From IMG/VR virus record IMGVR_UViG_3300032223_001961, positions 1 through 22,594 of that record: DNA of 22,594 nt. The stretch is one strand, 5' to 3'. How positions within the stretch are numbered: the stretch's first letter is position 1; each line of letters opens with the position of its first letter. The notes under the pieces are model-generated. The model did no database searches. It was given only the letters and a program-made list of their open reading frames with translations, and had not been told where the DNA came from. A program made the position numbers and the translations under genes. Shown piece after piece: positions 7,063 to 14,307 of this stretch. This stretch comes from a virus.

Positions 7063-7281
7063 TTATTTCTTACGAAAAACTAATTTAAATTTAATAGTCA
7101 ATTCGTTTTTAGTAGACTTAACTTCTTTGATTTCCCATTTTTCTTTCAAATCGTTAAGATACATGTTTCTTCCATCTTCAATATACTCCAACGGAAGTTC
7201 CATATCATACAATTCTTTTTCTTTGTATACCAGAAACTTTTTCTTAAATTTATCCAAATATAGTATGATAATATCTTTCAT
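7063..7281 (-). CDS. Small protein of unknown function (72 residues)
   Basis: This charged 72-residue protein, beginning MKDIIILYLDKFKKKF, has a likely beta-rich fold ending in KNELTIKFKLVFRKK. No family is recognised. The ATG overlaps the stop of the upstream gene as ATGA (7278-7281), and its end is 5 bases from the DUF4338-like start. This tight packing supports it as a real gene of the same operon. Confidence 0.55.
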   Translation of the reverse strand: MKDIIILYLDKFKKKFLVYKEKELYDMELPLEYIEDGRNMYLNDLKEKWEIKEVKSTKNELTIKFKLVFRKK

Positions 7282-7475
7282 ATATGCATCTGTAATTTCA
7301 CCACTTTATAGAGTTCGTCATCATACATATTGGTGTCAAACTCAAACCATATGTTATCTTCACTCAAATCTACCTTTATAAGGACATTATCCTTTAAAGA
7401 AAAGATGCCGTATATCGTAACGGATACGATAGACGGCACCTTATTATTACCAATCTTTTTTGGTTTTTTAGGCAT
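7278..7475 (-). CDS. Small protein of unknown function (65 residues)
   Basis: This 65-residue protein has a basic N-terminus (MPKKPKKIGNNK), then alternating hydrophobic residues suggesting a beta sheet and an acidic middle (VDLSEDNIWFEFD). It starts 8 bases inside the preceding gene, whose last codons supply an AAAAGG ribosome-binding site, and ends with an ATGA overlap to the next gene. A long hairpin followed by a U-rich stretch lies in codons 13-27. It is plausible as a gene because of the coupled start and stop; function is unknown. Confidence 0.5.
   Translation of the reverse strand: MPKKPKKIGNNKVPSIVSVTIYGIFSLKDNVLIKVDLSEDNIWFEFDTNMYDDELYKVVKLQMHI
7395..7438 (-). terminator. Terminator-like hairpin inside the 65-residue gene
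   Basis: Arms at 7437-7425 and 7419-7407 pair over 13 positions with one mismatch and a 5-base loop (GCCGTCTATCGTA against TACGATATACGGC on the minus strand). They are followed by TCTTTTCTTT. It begins about 30 bases after the stop codon of the strongly promoted winged-helix-like gene, the expected place for its terminator. It is also coding sequence for the next gene. Confidence 0.5.
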
Positions 7476-7860
7476 TTACCTTTTCTGATTTGGTTGTGGT
7501 CGAAGCAACCGGTGCGGTTGTCGGTTCAGTAGTGGCATTTGTCTTGATATTGACAACATTGACAGTATAACGGTCATGTAGAAGAATTTCTGCACTCTTA
7601 GCGGCCTCAATAGCCTTTTGTGAAACCGGATTCATTGCGAATGCGATTGTGGGGCGTCCCTTGCCACCATTAATAGTTCCGAGATCTGAAATAAGTCCTT
7701 GGTCAAGAGCATTCTTGAGACGAACTCGCAACGTGATTTCCTTGAAATCAGGATTACTTGCGTGCAACGTCTTGACGGTAAAGAATGAATCCACATTCGG
7801 CCATTCAATCACCTGATTGGTCTTGTTCTTACGATCAGTCTTCTTAATTACATTACTCAT
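7468..7860 (-). CDS. Small winged-helix-like protein, probably abundant
   Basis: This 130-residue protein has residues 25-95 that read like a winged helix: SFFTVKTLHASNP, then EITLRVRLKNALDQGLISDL, then a Gly/Arg-rich wing (GTINGGKGRPTIAFAM). A Thr/Pro/Ala-rich tail follows. This is a fold guess from pattern, not a named family. It has the best promoter in the window (TTGACA-17-TAAATT) and a good AAGGAAAAA ribosome-binding site, and uses more G and C codons than its neighbours, so it should be made in quantity. A dyad between the promoter elements could be an operator, so autoregulation is possible (inference). Alternatives are an abundant nucleoid or structural protein. Confidence 0.6.
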   Translation of the reverse strand: MSNVIKKTDRKNKTNQVIEWPNVDSFFTVKTLHASNPDFKEITLRVRLKNALDQGLISDLGTINGGKGRPTIAFAMNPVSQKAIEAAKSAEILLHDRYTVNVVNIKTNATTEPTTAPVASTTTKSEKVNA

Positions 7861-7914
7861 ATTAGTTTTTCCTTTTTATTTTTTATTTGTTGTTTAATTT
7901 TAACCTACCACTTA

Positions 7915-7943
7915 AATTTAACACACTCAACGAGTTGTGTCAA
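7915..7943 (-). promoter_or_regulatory. Strong sigma70-like promoter with an operator-like dyad
   Basis: On the minus strand TTGACA (7943-7938) is followed after 17 bases by TAAATT (7920-7915). The -35 element overlaps the stop of the VWA gene. Between the two elements, ACACAACTC and GAGTGTGT form an imperfect dyad around GTT, well placed for a repressor. The predicted start near 7908 gives a leader of about 48 bases with AAGGA before the ATG. Confidence 0.65.
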
Positions 7944-10018
7944 TCCTTTTGTAAAAACATTTTATTAATAGTTTTAGCAATATCAAAAATGTTTTGAATA
8001 TTCACAAATGATGCATTTGTTCCATACATTGTTTTGAACATATTACGAATTTTAACATCATATTCGTCCGTAGATAGACGTGAAAATGCATATTGTTCTT
8101 TAATAAAATAACTCAAAATTTTATATCCACGATCACGAATTTTATTGACCTGTTGACGTGTATGTGCTGCCGCAGGTTCTCCAGAATAAGAAATAGAATT
8201 TCCATTCACATCCGTATAACTCATCGTCGGTTGACCGTCACTAAAGTTCAAAAAATAGAAATTTTCGTCAGTCGATACCGGCAATTCATTCATGATTGAT
8301 TCAAAACAAAGACCTTCAGGAGTACATCCATGTGGACGAATATATTTGAATAGATTCTTCACTTTACTAATTTTATCAGTATTTGAATCATATGCAATAA
8401 CCACATATGGTAATTCAGTTCCTTTAGAAGCGATAAAAGTTGTTCTAAAACTAACGCTCACACGTAGATTGTCAATCATTGATGCAGCTTTACAAATAGC
8501 AACTACAGCAGTCATGGTGGATAACCACTTTTGTCCTCCCATACTGGAACTTGCATCTACACTGATATGTATATATGATTTGTTATATTTATCCACGTTC
8601 AATGAGTAGAAAATATTTTCATTTTCAAAACTCAATTCGGATAAAATACGCTTATCCACCCGGCCAGTAGGCTTACGCATATACTTTGTAGTGTTACTTT
8701 CATTACGTAATTGTAATTTTCTACCCAATACAGTCCCTTTGACAATTCCCAAATTAACAGCACCAGTAACACTGCGATCCGCGACTGGGAGGTGTTTCAT
8801 GCCATCTTTGGCAGTCAATGGAAACAATTCATTACTAATCAATTCATAGTTCATTCGTTTGACAACGATGCAATCTACACTATGAGAACCATCTGCTTTA
8901 ATGTAAGTAGATCCCACAGTTGACAATATAATACCTGACTTGTCAATAGAATCCAAAATTTTCTTTTCTTTAGCAGACACCTTCTTCTTTTTAACGTTTC
9001 CTTCCAAAAAATCTTTTTGTTTTTCGAGAGCCTTTTTGATTTTGGCAATCTTGTTATCAGAGATTTTTGGGTCACTTCCAATATTGTCTTTAACAATGTC
9101 CTCTTTGGAAGATGTGACTTGATTGGTATCACCACCAAGAACATCGTCTATAGATTCGTCTTGTTTATCGGATTCAACGGAATCTTCCGATTTCTCCTCA
9201 GATTTATTTTCTGTAGAAGACTTCTTGGAAGCATTCTTATTGTCTGACGATGGAGATGGTGACTTTGCTCCATCGGATTGATGTTCCGTTATATTTTTTA
9301 AAATAATTTCACACACTTCGTATGCAAGATACAATCGATCTTTTGGAGTTGTTAACCTATCAATATTTGATAAATTGATAAGTTTTGCAATCTCACGTAG
9401 ATTCGGCAAAGCTTCAAGATCTGTATTGATATTATTAAAATTAATAATACGAGCTTCGTAACTTGCAATGCTTGGAGTTCTGTATAATTGACTCTTCAAC
9501 ATTTCGTCAATTTTAACACTATTGAAATACGTGTCATACAATGCAGTATAATATCCACGATAACCAGGAGCATTTTTATATACAAACTGATCGATGTAAC
9601 GATCCTCAATATAGTTGAGGATATGCTTTACAAAACCATGAATATCTTCTTTTGAAATTTGCAGTTTCTCGGCATATTTATACAAATTACTTGGGACTTT
9701 CTGCCAGATCGTTTTGAAAATATCAAAATCAGACAAGATGACGTGACTACCTTCGTGTAGAGCAAGTCCCACGGCGGTATCAAAATCATCTTTTTTTACA
9801 ATGTCGGAAGAGATATACACAGATTTTCCATCCGTAGAATTGTCTCCCCCGTCATTAAAAAATACAGGAATATTTTTGTTGGTCAAAATATGAACAAAGT
9901 TACTAATAGCTCTACGAGCCATAGACAATTTGATCAGATCTGTATTAATTGCATTTTGATCATCAATTTCATCAAATTCAAAATCATCCAACCAATAATC
10001 ACTATATGTCGTATTCAT
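7940..10018 (-). CDS. Metallopeptidase-like/VWA protein, partner of the MoxR-type ATPase
   Basis: This 692-residue protein has three parts. Residues 1-250 contain a zinc-metallopeptidase-like HExxH (HEGSH at 88-92) followed by NYIEDRYID at 135-143, whose Glu could be the third ligand; this layout also occurs in CobT-type proteins. Residues 250-360 are a Ser/Lys/Glu/Asp-rich linker. The C-terminus is a von Willebrand factor A domain with a complete MIDAS: DASSS at 488-492, the Thr of GCTPEG at 566 and the Asp of FSDG at 594. It begins 10 bases after the AAA+ gene ends, the classic MoxR-VWA pair arrangement, in which the ATPase and metal-binding VWA protein act together as a chaperone or remodelling machine. 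The target is unknown. Confidence 0.8.
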   Translation of the reverse strand: MNTTYSDYWLDDFEFDEIDDQNAINTDLIKLSMARRAISNFVHILTNKNIPVFFNDGGDNSTDGKSVYISSDIVKKDDFDTAVGLALHEGSHVILSDFDIFKTIWQKVPSNLYKYAEKLQISKEDIHGFVKHILNYIEDRYIDQFVYKNAPGYRGYYTALYDTYFNSVKIDEMLKSQLYRTPSIASYEARIINFNNINTDLEALPNLREIAKLINLSNIDRLTTPKDRLYLAYEVCEIILKNITEHQSDGAKSPSPSSDNKNASKKSSTENKSEEKSEDSVESDKQDESIDDVLGGDTNQVTSSKEDIVKDNIGSDPKISDNKIAKIKKALEKQKDFLEGNVKKKKVSAKEKKILDSIDKSGIILSTVGSTYIKADGSHSVDCIVVKRMNYELISNELFPLTAKDGMKHLPVADRSVTGAVNLGIVKGTVLGRKLQLRNESNTTKYMRKPTGRVDKRILSELSFENENIFYSLNVDKYNKSYIHISVDASSSMGGQKWLSTMTAVVAICKAASMIDNLRVSVSFRTTFIASKGTELPYVVIAYDSNTDKISKVKNLFKYIRPHGCTPEGLCFESIMNELPVSTDENFYFLNFSDGQPTMSYTDVNGNSISYSGEPAAAHTRQQVNKIRDRGYKILSYFIKEQYAFSRLSTDEYDVKIRNMFKTMYGTNASFVNIQNIFDIAKTINKMFLQKD

Positions 10019-10028
10019 ATATTTGAGA

Positions 10029-10967
10029 TTAAAATGGAGGTTGAGAATTGTTGAGAGGATCGTTAATTAGATTGTTAGGAGCGGTATTTGGAATGTATTT
10101 TTGAACAACCTGTTTCATATAGGTACGTTCACTGTCAACTCCACCGTCATTCATGAAATTTGGATAAATAGCAGTTTCTGCGATTTCATTCAAATCAAAT
10201 CCATCCAAGATAAGTTCGCTCATTTCAACTGTAGAACGAGTAGGAATGAAATTGGTGATCTTACTGTCTTCAGACTTGATTTGTTCACGGGTAAGATTAG
10301 CAATTTCACATACAGCCGAAAGAATTTTTAGTGAAGATTCATCGGTAATAGAAAAACGAGACTTCAAATATTCAAATTCCGTTTTGTAATCCATAGGAGT
10401 CATTTCAATCTTGATCGGAAAACGACTCATTAGTGCTCGATCCATAACGCGGGTAGCAGTATATTCATTGCCAATGTTAGCGGTTCCAATAAAACACACA
10501 CCTTCTGCAACCTTAACAACTTCACTGTCTTGCTTTTCGTCCAGACGCAAATAACGTTGAATATCATCCAATACAGTCATCAACACATTCCATGCATCAT
10601 GGTGGGCACGGCTAATTTCATCAAGAAGAATTACTGCGTTAGGGGTCTTGATTGCCTTAACAAAGGTAGATTCACTAAAAAATGTTCCGGCATCTTTATT
10701 ATAATGCGTGTTACCAATAAGTGACGAACGTGCATCTTGCATGGCACCAAGATTGAAATAAAAATATGGACGATCCAATGCTTGAGTAACAGACTGTGCG
10801 GCAAGCGTCTTGCCACATCCAGTGGGTCCAACAATTAAAATGTTCTTTCCACGATACACAGATCGCACCAAATACTTCCATTTGGTGTTATCAATTACCA
10901 GTTCCTTTGGTTTGAGTGTATGACTTTCTTTGATTAAGGATTTGATGTCGATGTTCTTTTTCTTCAT
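10029..10967 (-). CDS. MoxR/CobS-type AAA+ ATPase
   Basis: This 312-residue AAA+ protein has Walker A GPTGCGKT at 47-54, Walker B ILLDEIS at about 113-119, sensor 1 in GTANIG around 164 and an arginine in ALMSRF at about 182. The short N-terminus and overall length match MoxR/CobS-type ATPases, which form rings and work with a VWA partner. Phages of the T4 group have been annotated with CobS-like ATPases; a role in cobalt chelation is not implied. The gene follows a strong terminator and a candidate promoter, and the VWA gene comes straight after it, so the two probably form a transcription unit. No clear Shine-Dalgarno precedes the ATG. Confidence 0.85.
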   Translation of the reverse strand: MKKKNIDIKSLIKESHTLKPKELVIDNTKWKYLVRSVYRGKNILIVGPTGCGKTLAAQSVTQALDRPYFYFNLGAMQDARSSLIGNTHYNKDAGTFFSESTFVKAIKTPNAVILLDEISRAHHDAWNVLMTVLDDIQRYLRLDEKQDSEVVKVAEGVCFIGTANIGNEYTATRVMDRALMSRFPIKIEMTPMDYKTEFEYLKSRFSITDESSLKILSAVCEIANLTREQIKSEDSKITNFIPTRSTVEMSELILDGFDLNEIAETAIYPNFMNDGGVDSERTYMKQVVQKYIPNTAPNNLINDPLNNSQPPF

Positions 10968-10976
10968 GATGTAACC

Positions 10977-11004
10977 ATCTTACACCACTTTCTCTAAAAG
11001 TCAA
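10977..11004 (-). promoter_or_regulatory. Candidate sigma70-like promoter for the MoxR-VWA unit
   Basis: On the minus strand TTGACT (11004-10999), 16 bases, then TAAGAT (10982-10977). It lies between the upstream terminator and the MoxR ATG at 10967. The predicted start near 10970 would give an almost leaderless mRNA, which is unusual and lowers confidence. Confidence 0.4.
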
Positions 11005-11006
11005 AC

Positions 11007-11036
11007 AAAAAAACCGTCAACGTAAATTGACGGTTT
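11007..11036 (-). terminator. Rho-independent terminator after the AT-hook protein gene
   Basis: On the minus strand AAACCGTCAA (11036-11027), a 6-base loop and TTGACGGTTT (11020-11011) form a perfect 10-bp stem, followed by a run of seven T (11013-11007, partly in the stem). It lies 15 bases past the end of the upstream gene, in a true intergenic gap. Confidence 0.9.
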
Positions 11037-11051
11037 GATTTCAAATTTAAA

Positions 11052-11744
11052 TTAATCTTTTCGTGGTCTACCTTTACCTTTAAATGATTTTTGCTTAATT
11101 ACAATTTTATCATCTTTTTGTTTTGGATATTTGTAATCTGCAAATTTACCAACATTCCTCTTGCCATCTGCACTTTCATCTTTAACACTATGATCCACTT
11201 GTTTCTTTATCTTTTCGACAGTCTTCATTGGGGCAGTTGGCAAATTGTCCTTGTTTTCAACTGCATCTTCAACCTTCTCATCAGTCTCTTGTGGTTTGTC
11301 AAGATTTTTCTTACCTTCTTTGTCTTCTGAATTGGTCACACATTTTTCCCACTTCTTTTGACCAAAATCAGGTCCATTTTCTTTGAGAGTTTCAGTGACA
11401 TATTTCTTCAACTCTTCAAAATTTAAATTTAATTTTTTAGTTCTATCAGTTTTGTTTTTGAAATAAGTTACATCAAAACTGTCATCTGTCATTGGATGAA
11501 TGCTAAAATAATGTGGGTCACAGTCACATACATTGTATCTCTTGTTGTCGTCATATACAACCTTAGCATCCTTATTTGCTTTAGCAACTTCCTCTGCCAA
11601 TTCTTCCATCTTGGCTTCCAATGAAGGTTCTTTGCCAAATTTCATTGGCTTCAATGACTCATTTACTATTTTTTTTACTGCATTAGCTATTTTCACTTCA
11701 GCAATACATTCACGAATGAGTTCTCTTAATTGATTTTTTGTCAT
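11052..11744 (-). CDS. Charged protein with C-terminal AT-hook-like motif, function unknown
   Basis: This 230-residue protein begins with an amphipathic helix (MTKNQLRELIRECIAEVK), a type of N-terminus often seen on small phage virion-associated proteins. It continues with a helical, Lys/Glu-rich region, a CDCDPHYFSIHP segment that may be a small folded core, and a long disordered charged tail. The tail ends in KGKGRPRKD, whose central GRP is the core of an AT-hook, which binds the minor groove of AT-rich DNA. No family is recognised. A DNA-associated or capsid-packaged protein would fit (inference). A terminator follows it directly. Confidence 0.55.
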   Translation of the reverse strand: MTKNQLRELIRECIAEVKIANAVKKIVNESLKPMKFGKEPSLEAKMEELAEEVAKANKDAKVVYDDNKRYNVCDCDPHYFSIHPMTDDSFDVTYFKNKTDRTKKLNLNFEELKKYVTETLKENGPDFGQKKWEKCVTNSEDKEGKKNLDKPQETDEKVEDAVENKDNLPTAPMKTVEKIKKQVDHSVKDESADGKRNVGKFADYKYPKQKDDKIVIKQKSFKGKGRPRKD

Positions 11745-11761
11745 ATGTTATATAAATATAA

Positions 11762-12544
11762 TCAAAAATACAAATTATCAATGTTATTTTCAATTGTTAT
11801 TTGTTCTATTTCTTCAACATAAGAACCAACCTTTGGATAGGGTAATATTGGATGTTTTAATGATTTTACGAGCTTTTTGTTCTCTATTTTTTTGGAAATG
11901 AACTTAATATAACGGTGTTTACCACTTTCTTTCTTTCTCCAAAAAGTCTTTCCTATCTTTATTTTTAACTTATCAACACCGTGACTTCCCCACTTGGAAT
12001 ATACACTTCGGCTATGTATCCACTTGTAATCAGGCGGACCTGTCAAACTAACACTATAATTAGGCATCAACGCAATATCCACATAATTGTCTCCTTGATA
12101 CAAAAATCCAGTTGCTTGATAGATTTTGCCTACATGTCCAACTTCACTGTCTGCATAACTTAATATGCACTTTATATCTGGGTAATCCTTGTTTATACAA
12201 CGAAACGATTCGGCAATACAATAACTCTCAATATTTTTACCATAACCATCTTCAATCCAAAGACGAGTCAATTCTAATACATTATCATTGGTTAATTTAC
12301 TACTGATGCTGTTACTGCAATTTCTGCCTACGGAATTTCCATAGACTAGAACCCCAATCAATTTAGAATTAAATCCACCAAAAAATGTACTTTCAGTGTA
12401 TTCTTTATAATAAACACCATATGCAACACTACACAAAGTCCATTTGTGGGTATAATGATTCTTTTCTATTAATTGTCTAGCTATTTTCTTATCAATCGGT
12501 TTTAAATAAACCAATGAGGTATCACAGTAAGATTGTTCCATCAT
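11762..12544 (-). CDS. Mom-like adenine modification protein (GNAT-related fold)
   Basis: This 260-residue protein resembles the phage Mu Mom family, which converts adenine in DNA to N6-carbamoylmethyladenine and so protects it from restriction. The visible signature is a HYTH segment near residue 30, then VLELTRLWIEDGYGKNIES (about 89-107), and SYADSEVGHVGKIYQATGF (about 129-147). This SRL-SYAD-GHxGxxYQA pattern is the family hallmark. The C-terminal 90 residues are basic and may bind DNA. No Com-like translational activator is seen next to it. A candidate promoter overlaps the end of the PAS gene. Two adjacent ATG codons (12544 and 12541) could start it. Membership is probable; the actual modification is not shown. 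Confidence 0.75.
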   Translation of the reverse strand: MMEQSYCDTSLVYLKPIDKKIARQLIEKNHYTHKWTLCSVAYGVYYKEYTESTFFGGFNSKLIGVLVYGNSVGRNCSNSISSKLTNDNVLELTRLWIEDGYGKNIESYCIAESFRCINKDYPDIKCILSYADSEVGHVGKIYQATGFLYQGDNYVDIALMPNYSVSLTGPPDYKWIHSRSVYSKWGSHGVDKLKIKIGKTFWRKKESGKHRYIKFISKKIENKKLVKSLKHPILPYPKVGSYVEEIEQITIENNIDNLYF

Positions 12545-12552
12545 AACAAATT

Positions 12553-12581
12553 ATGTTATAACAAAACAACGAATTAGTCAA
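12553..12581 (-). promoter_or_regulatory. Candidate sigma70-like promoter for the Mom-like gene
   Basis: On the minus strand TTGACT (12581-12576), 17 bases, then TAACAT (12558-12553). The -35 element overlaps the stop of the PAS gene. The expected start near 12546 is only about 2 bases before the ATG, so the transcript would be nearly leaderless. TTGTTAT occurs twice in this short gap. Confidence 0.35.
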
Positions 12582-13161
12582 CAATTTTTATAGTTCCCAT
12601 GTACCCATTGTTATCTACTGATTTATTGGCAATACAATATACGTTATATGTTTTACCGTCTTTATCCACCATTCGGAATAAATTTTCAGAATCTCTGCTC
12701 TCTTTAACACAACTTTCCCAATAGTCACTGACTCTTTCACGGTCATCTGGATGTATTGCATTCTTCCAACCATGACCCAAAAAGTATTTATCGTCTCGTT
12801 TTAACCAATCACAATACTTTTTGTTTGCCCATACACATTTACCGTCATTGTCACTTTCAAATACAATTATATCCTCATTATCCAATATCCAACGTTGTCT
12901 GTCAAAAATCCGAGTGGTTAATAGTGTATTTTCAGATAATTGTTTATCCATTTTATTGATCTTGTCTTTGATACTAGATCCATGATTTGGAGTCAATTCT
13001 TCAAATATATGGTTTATTTTCTTGTGCATTTCTTTTCTCTCAGATATTTCCTTTGATATCACCCTAAAAAGTTTATATATAGCAGTCAATGCACTACCAA
13101 CCGCCAATATTATTTGGGCTGCCTTTGAAGTATCTTCATTGAATAGATTTGAAAATTCCAT
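12574..13161 (-). CDS. Membrane-anchored PAS-domain protein without an output domain
   Basis: This 195-residue protein has an N-terminal hydrophobic segment (AAQIILAVGSALTAIYKLF, about 14-32), then a charged helical linker to about residue 90 (SKEISERKEMHKKINHIFEE and on), suited to a coiled coil. It ends in a PAS fold: DIIVFESDNDGKCVWANKKY, FLGHGWKNAIHPDDRERV, LFRMVDKDGKTYNVYCIA and GYMGTIKIVD. The HPDDR block is typical of PAS_3-type sensors. There is no kinase, cyclase or response domain after it, so it must act through protein contacts, perhaps with host signalling proteins (inference). It is flanked by a terminator upstream and the Mom-like gene downstream. Confidence 0.75.
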   Translation of the reverse strand: MEFSNLFNEDTSKAAQIILAVGSALTAIYKLFRVISKEISERKEMHKKINHIFEELTPNHGSSIKDKINKMDKQLSENTLLTTRIFDRQRWILDNEDIIVFESDNDGKCVWANKKYCDWLKRDDKYFLGHGWKNAIHPDDRERVSDYWESCVKESRDSENLFRMVDKDGKTYNVYCIANKSVDNNGYMGTIKIVD

Positions 13162-13183
13162 ATTTTATAATAAATATAAATAT

Positions 13184-13212
13184 AAAAAAAGACACTAAGA
13201 ATAGTGTCTTTT
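13184..13212 (-). terminator. Rho-independent terminator after nrdB
   Basis: On the minus strand AAAAGACACTA (13212-13202), a 4-base loop and TAGTGTCTTTT (13197-13187) form an 11-bp stem running into seven T. It lies 24 bases past the nrdB stop and before the PAS gene, ending the ribonucleotide reductase transcript. Confidence 0.9.
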
Positions 13213-13236
13213 ATAAAAAAAATGTAAATTAATTAT

Positions 13237-14295
13237 TTACAGTTTGAATCCGTCAAATGCACCTTCACTGATGGTGTTATCTACACCCTTTACATAACTA
13301 CTCAATACAGTTTCTTGAGGAGCAACTTGTAATTTCTTACTATCGTAATAACTATCCAGCCAACCGGCCAACGGATTTGTCTTAACATTTGGATACAATT
13401 TCTTGTAACCAATGCTGGTTAATCTGTTGTTGGCAAGCCATTCAATATAGTTTTTTAGACTTTCAGAGGTCAACCCAACAAGATTTCCCTTGCTGAATAG
13501 GTAATCTGCCCAATCCTTTTCAGCTTCTACGGCAATTTCATATGCCTTGTATACTTTGTCTTCGTTCTTTTTAACAATTTCTTGGAATCCTTCATCGGCG
13601 TTATTTGCCCAATTCTTCATGATGTTTTGAGTGATTGCCACGTGCAGATTTTCATCACGACTAATGAACTTGATAATTTTGCTATTACCTTCCATTTTTC
13701 CACGATAACCAAAATAGAAACTACAAGCAAATGATACATAAAAAATCAACCCTTCGGTAATTTGAGTTGCCAACACAGCATCAAATAATTGTTGTCTTAC
13801 GTCATCTGACGGAGTCAACAGTTCATCATATTTTTTACTAATAGCATTAGCACGATTCACAATTTCTTGATCTTCCAATATGCTATCAAAGAACTTTGTT
13901 GCGTCAGGATACACGTTATTTAAAATATAGGTGTAACTGTTGCTGTGAATGGTTTCAAAGAAACTCCAAGTATTCATACAAATTTCCAATTCACTATTGG
14001 TAACATGTTTCATCAACTCATGAATGCTGCGACTCAACATACTGTCGGTCATGGTCTGAAACTTAAGATTGCTATCAAACACAAATCGTTCTTCGTCAGA
14101 TAGATTTTTGTAGTCGCTGATATCTTTGACCAACGAAACTTCTTGGGGTCTCCAAAAGAAATTTAATTGTTGATCGTAAAGTTCATAGAACTTAGGATAT
14201 CGTATCTTATCATAACGTTGTAATGACAGATCCTCTCCCAAAAACATGGGATTTCTTAATTGATCTATGTTCTTTTTATTTAATACAGTTTTCAT
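13237..14295 (-). CDS. nrdB: Class Ia ribonucleotide reductase, small (radical) subunit
   Basis: This 352-residue protein houses the diiron-tyrosyl radical used by NrdA to reduce ribonucleotides. The ligands are visible and in register with E. coli NrdB: Asp84 (MTD), Glu114 and His117 (ETIHS), Tyr121 (SYTYI, the radical tyrosine), Glu181 (EGLIFYVSFACSF), Glu215 and His218 (RDENLH). The start is the ATG at 14295, not the in-frame TTG at 14307, because GGAGG lies 5 bases before it. It follows the NrdA C-half stop by 12 bases and precedes a strong terminator, so it is the last gene of the nrd transcript. It is intact and carries no intein. Confidence 0.96.
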   Translation of the reverse strand: MKTVLNKKNIDQLRNPMFLGEDLSLQRYDKIRYPKFYELYDQQLNFFWRPQEVSLVKDISDYKNLSDEERFVFDSNLKFQTMTDSMLSRSIHELMKHVTNSELEICMNTWSFFETIHSNSYTYILNNVYPDATKFFDSILEDQEIVNRANAISKKYDELLTPSDDVRQQLFDAVLATQITEGLIFYVSFACSFYFGYRGKMEGNSKIIKFISRDENLHVAITQNIMKNWANNADEGFQEIVKKNEDKVYKAYEIAVEAEKDWADYLFSKGNLVGLTSESLKNYIEWLANNRLTSIGYKKLYPNVKTNPLAGWLDSYYDSKKLQVAPQETVLSSYVKGVDNTISEGAFDGFKL

Positions 14296-14307
14296 ATATA
14301 CCTCCAA

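Noticed and set aside
8292-8609. A 105-codon plus-strand frame inside the VWA gene
   Set aside because: It lies opposite the conserved VWA domain. The opposite strand explains the open frame, and no plus-strand genes occur nearby.
10029-10967. Cobaltochelatase CobS and a cobalamin pathway
   Set aside because: The ATPase is CobS/MoxR-like only at the fold level. No other cobalamin gene is present and the partner carries an HExxH domain, so a general MoxR-VWA role is the safer call.
13175-13182. TATAAATA on the plus strand, a T4 late-promoter-like sequence
   Set aside because: No plus-strand gene follows, and the stretch is simple A/T sequence next to a terminator. I found no convincing late promoters upstream of the minus-strand genes.
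14296-14307. nrdB starting at the TTG at 14307
   Set aside because: That codon overlaps the GGAGG ribosome-binding site of the ATG at 14295, and the iron ligands then line up with E. coli NrdB numbering.
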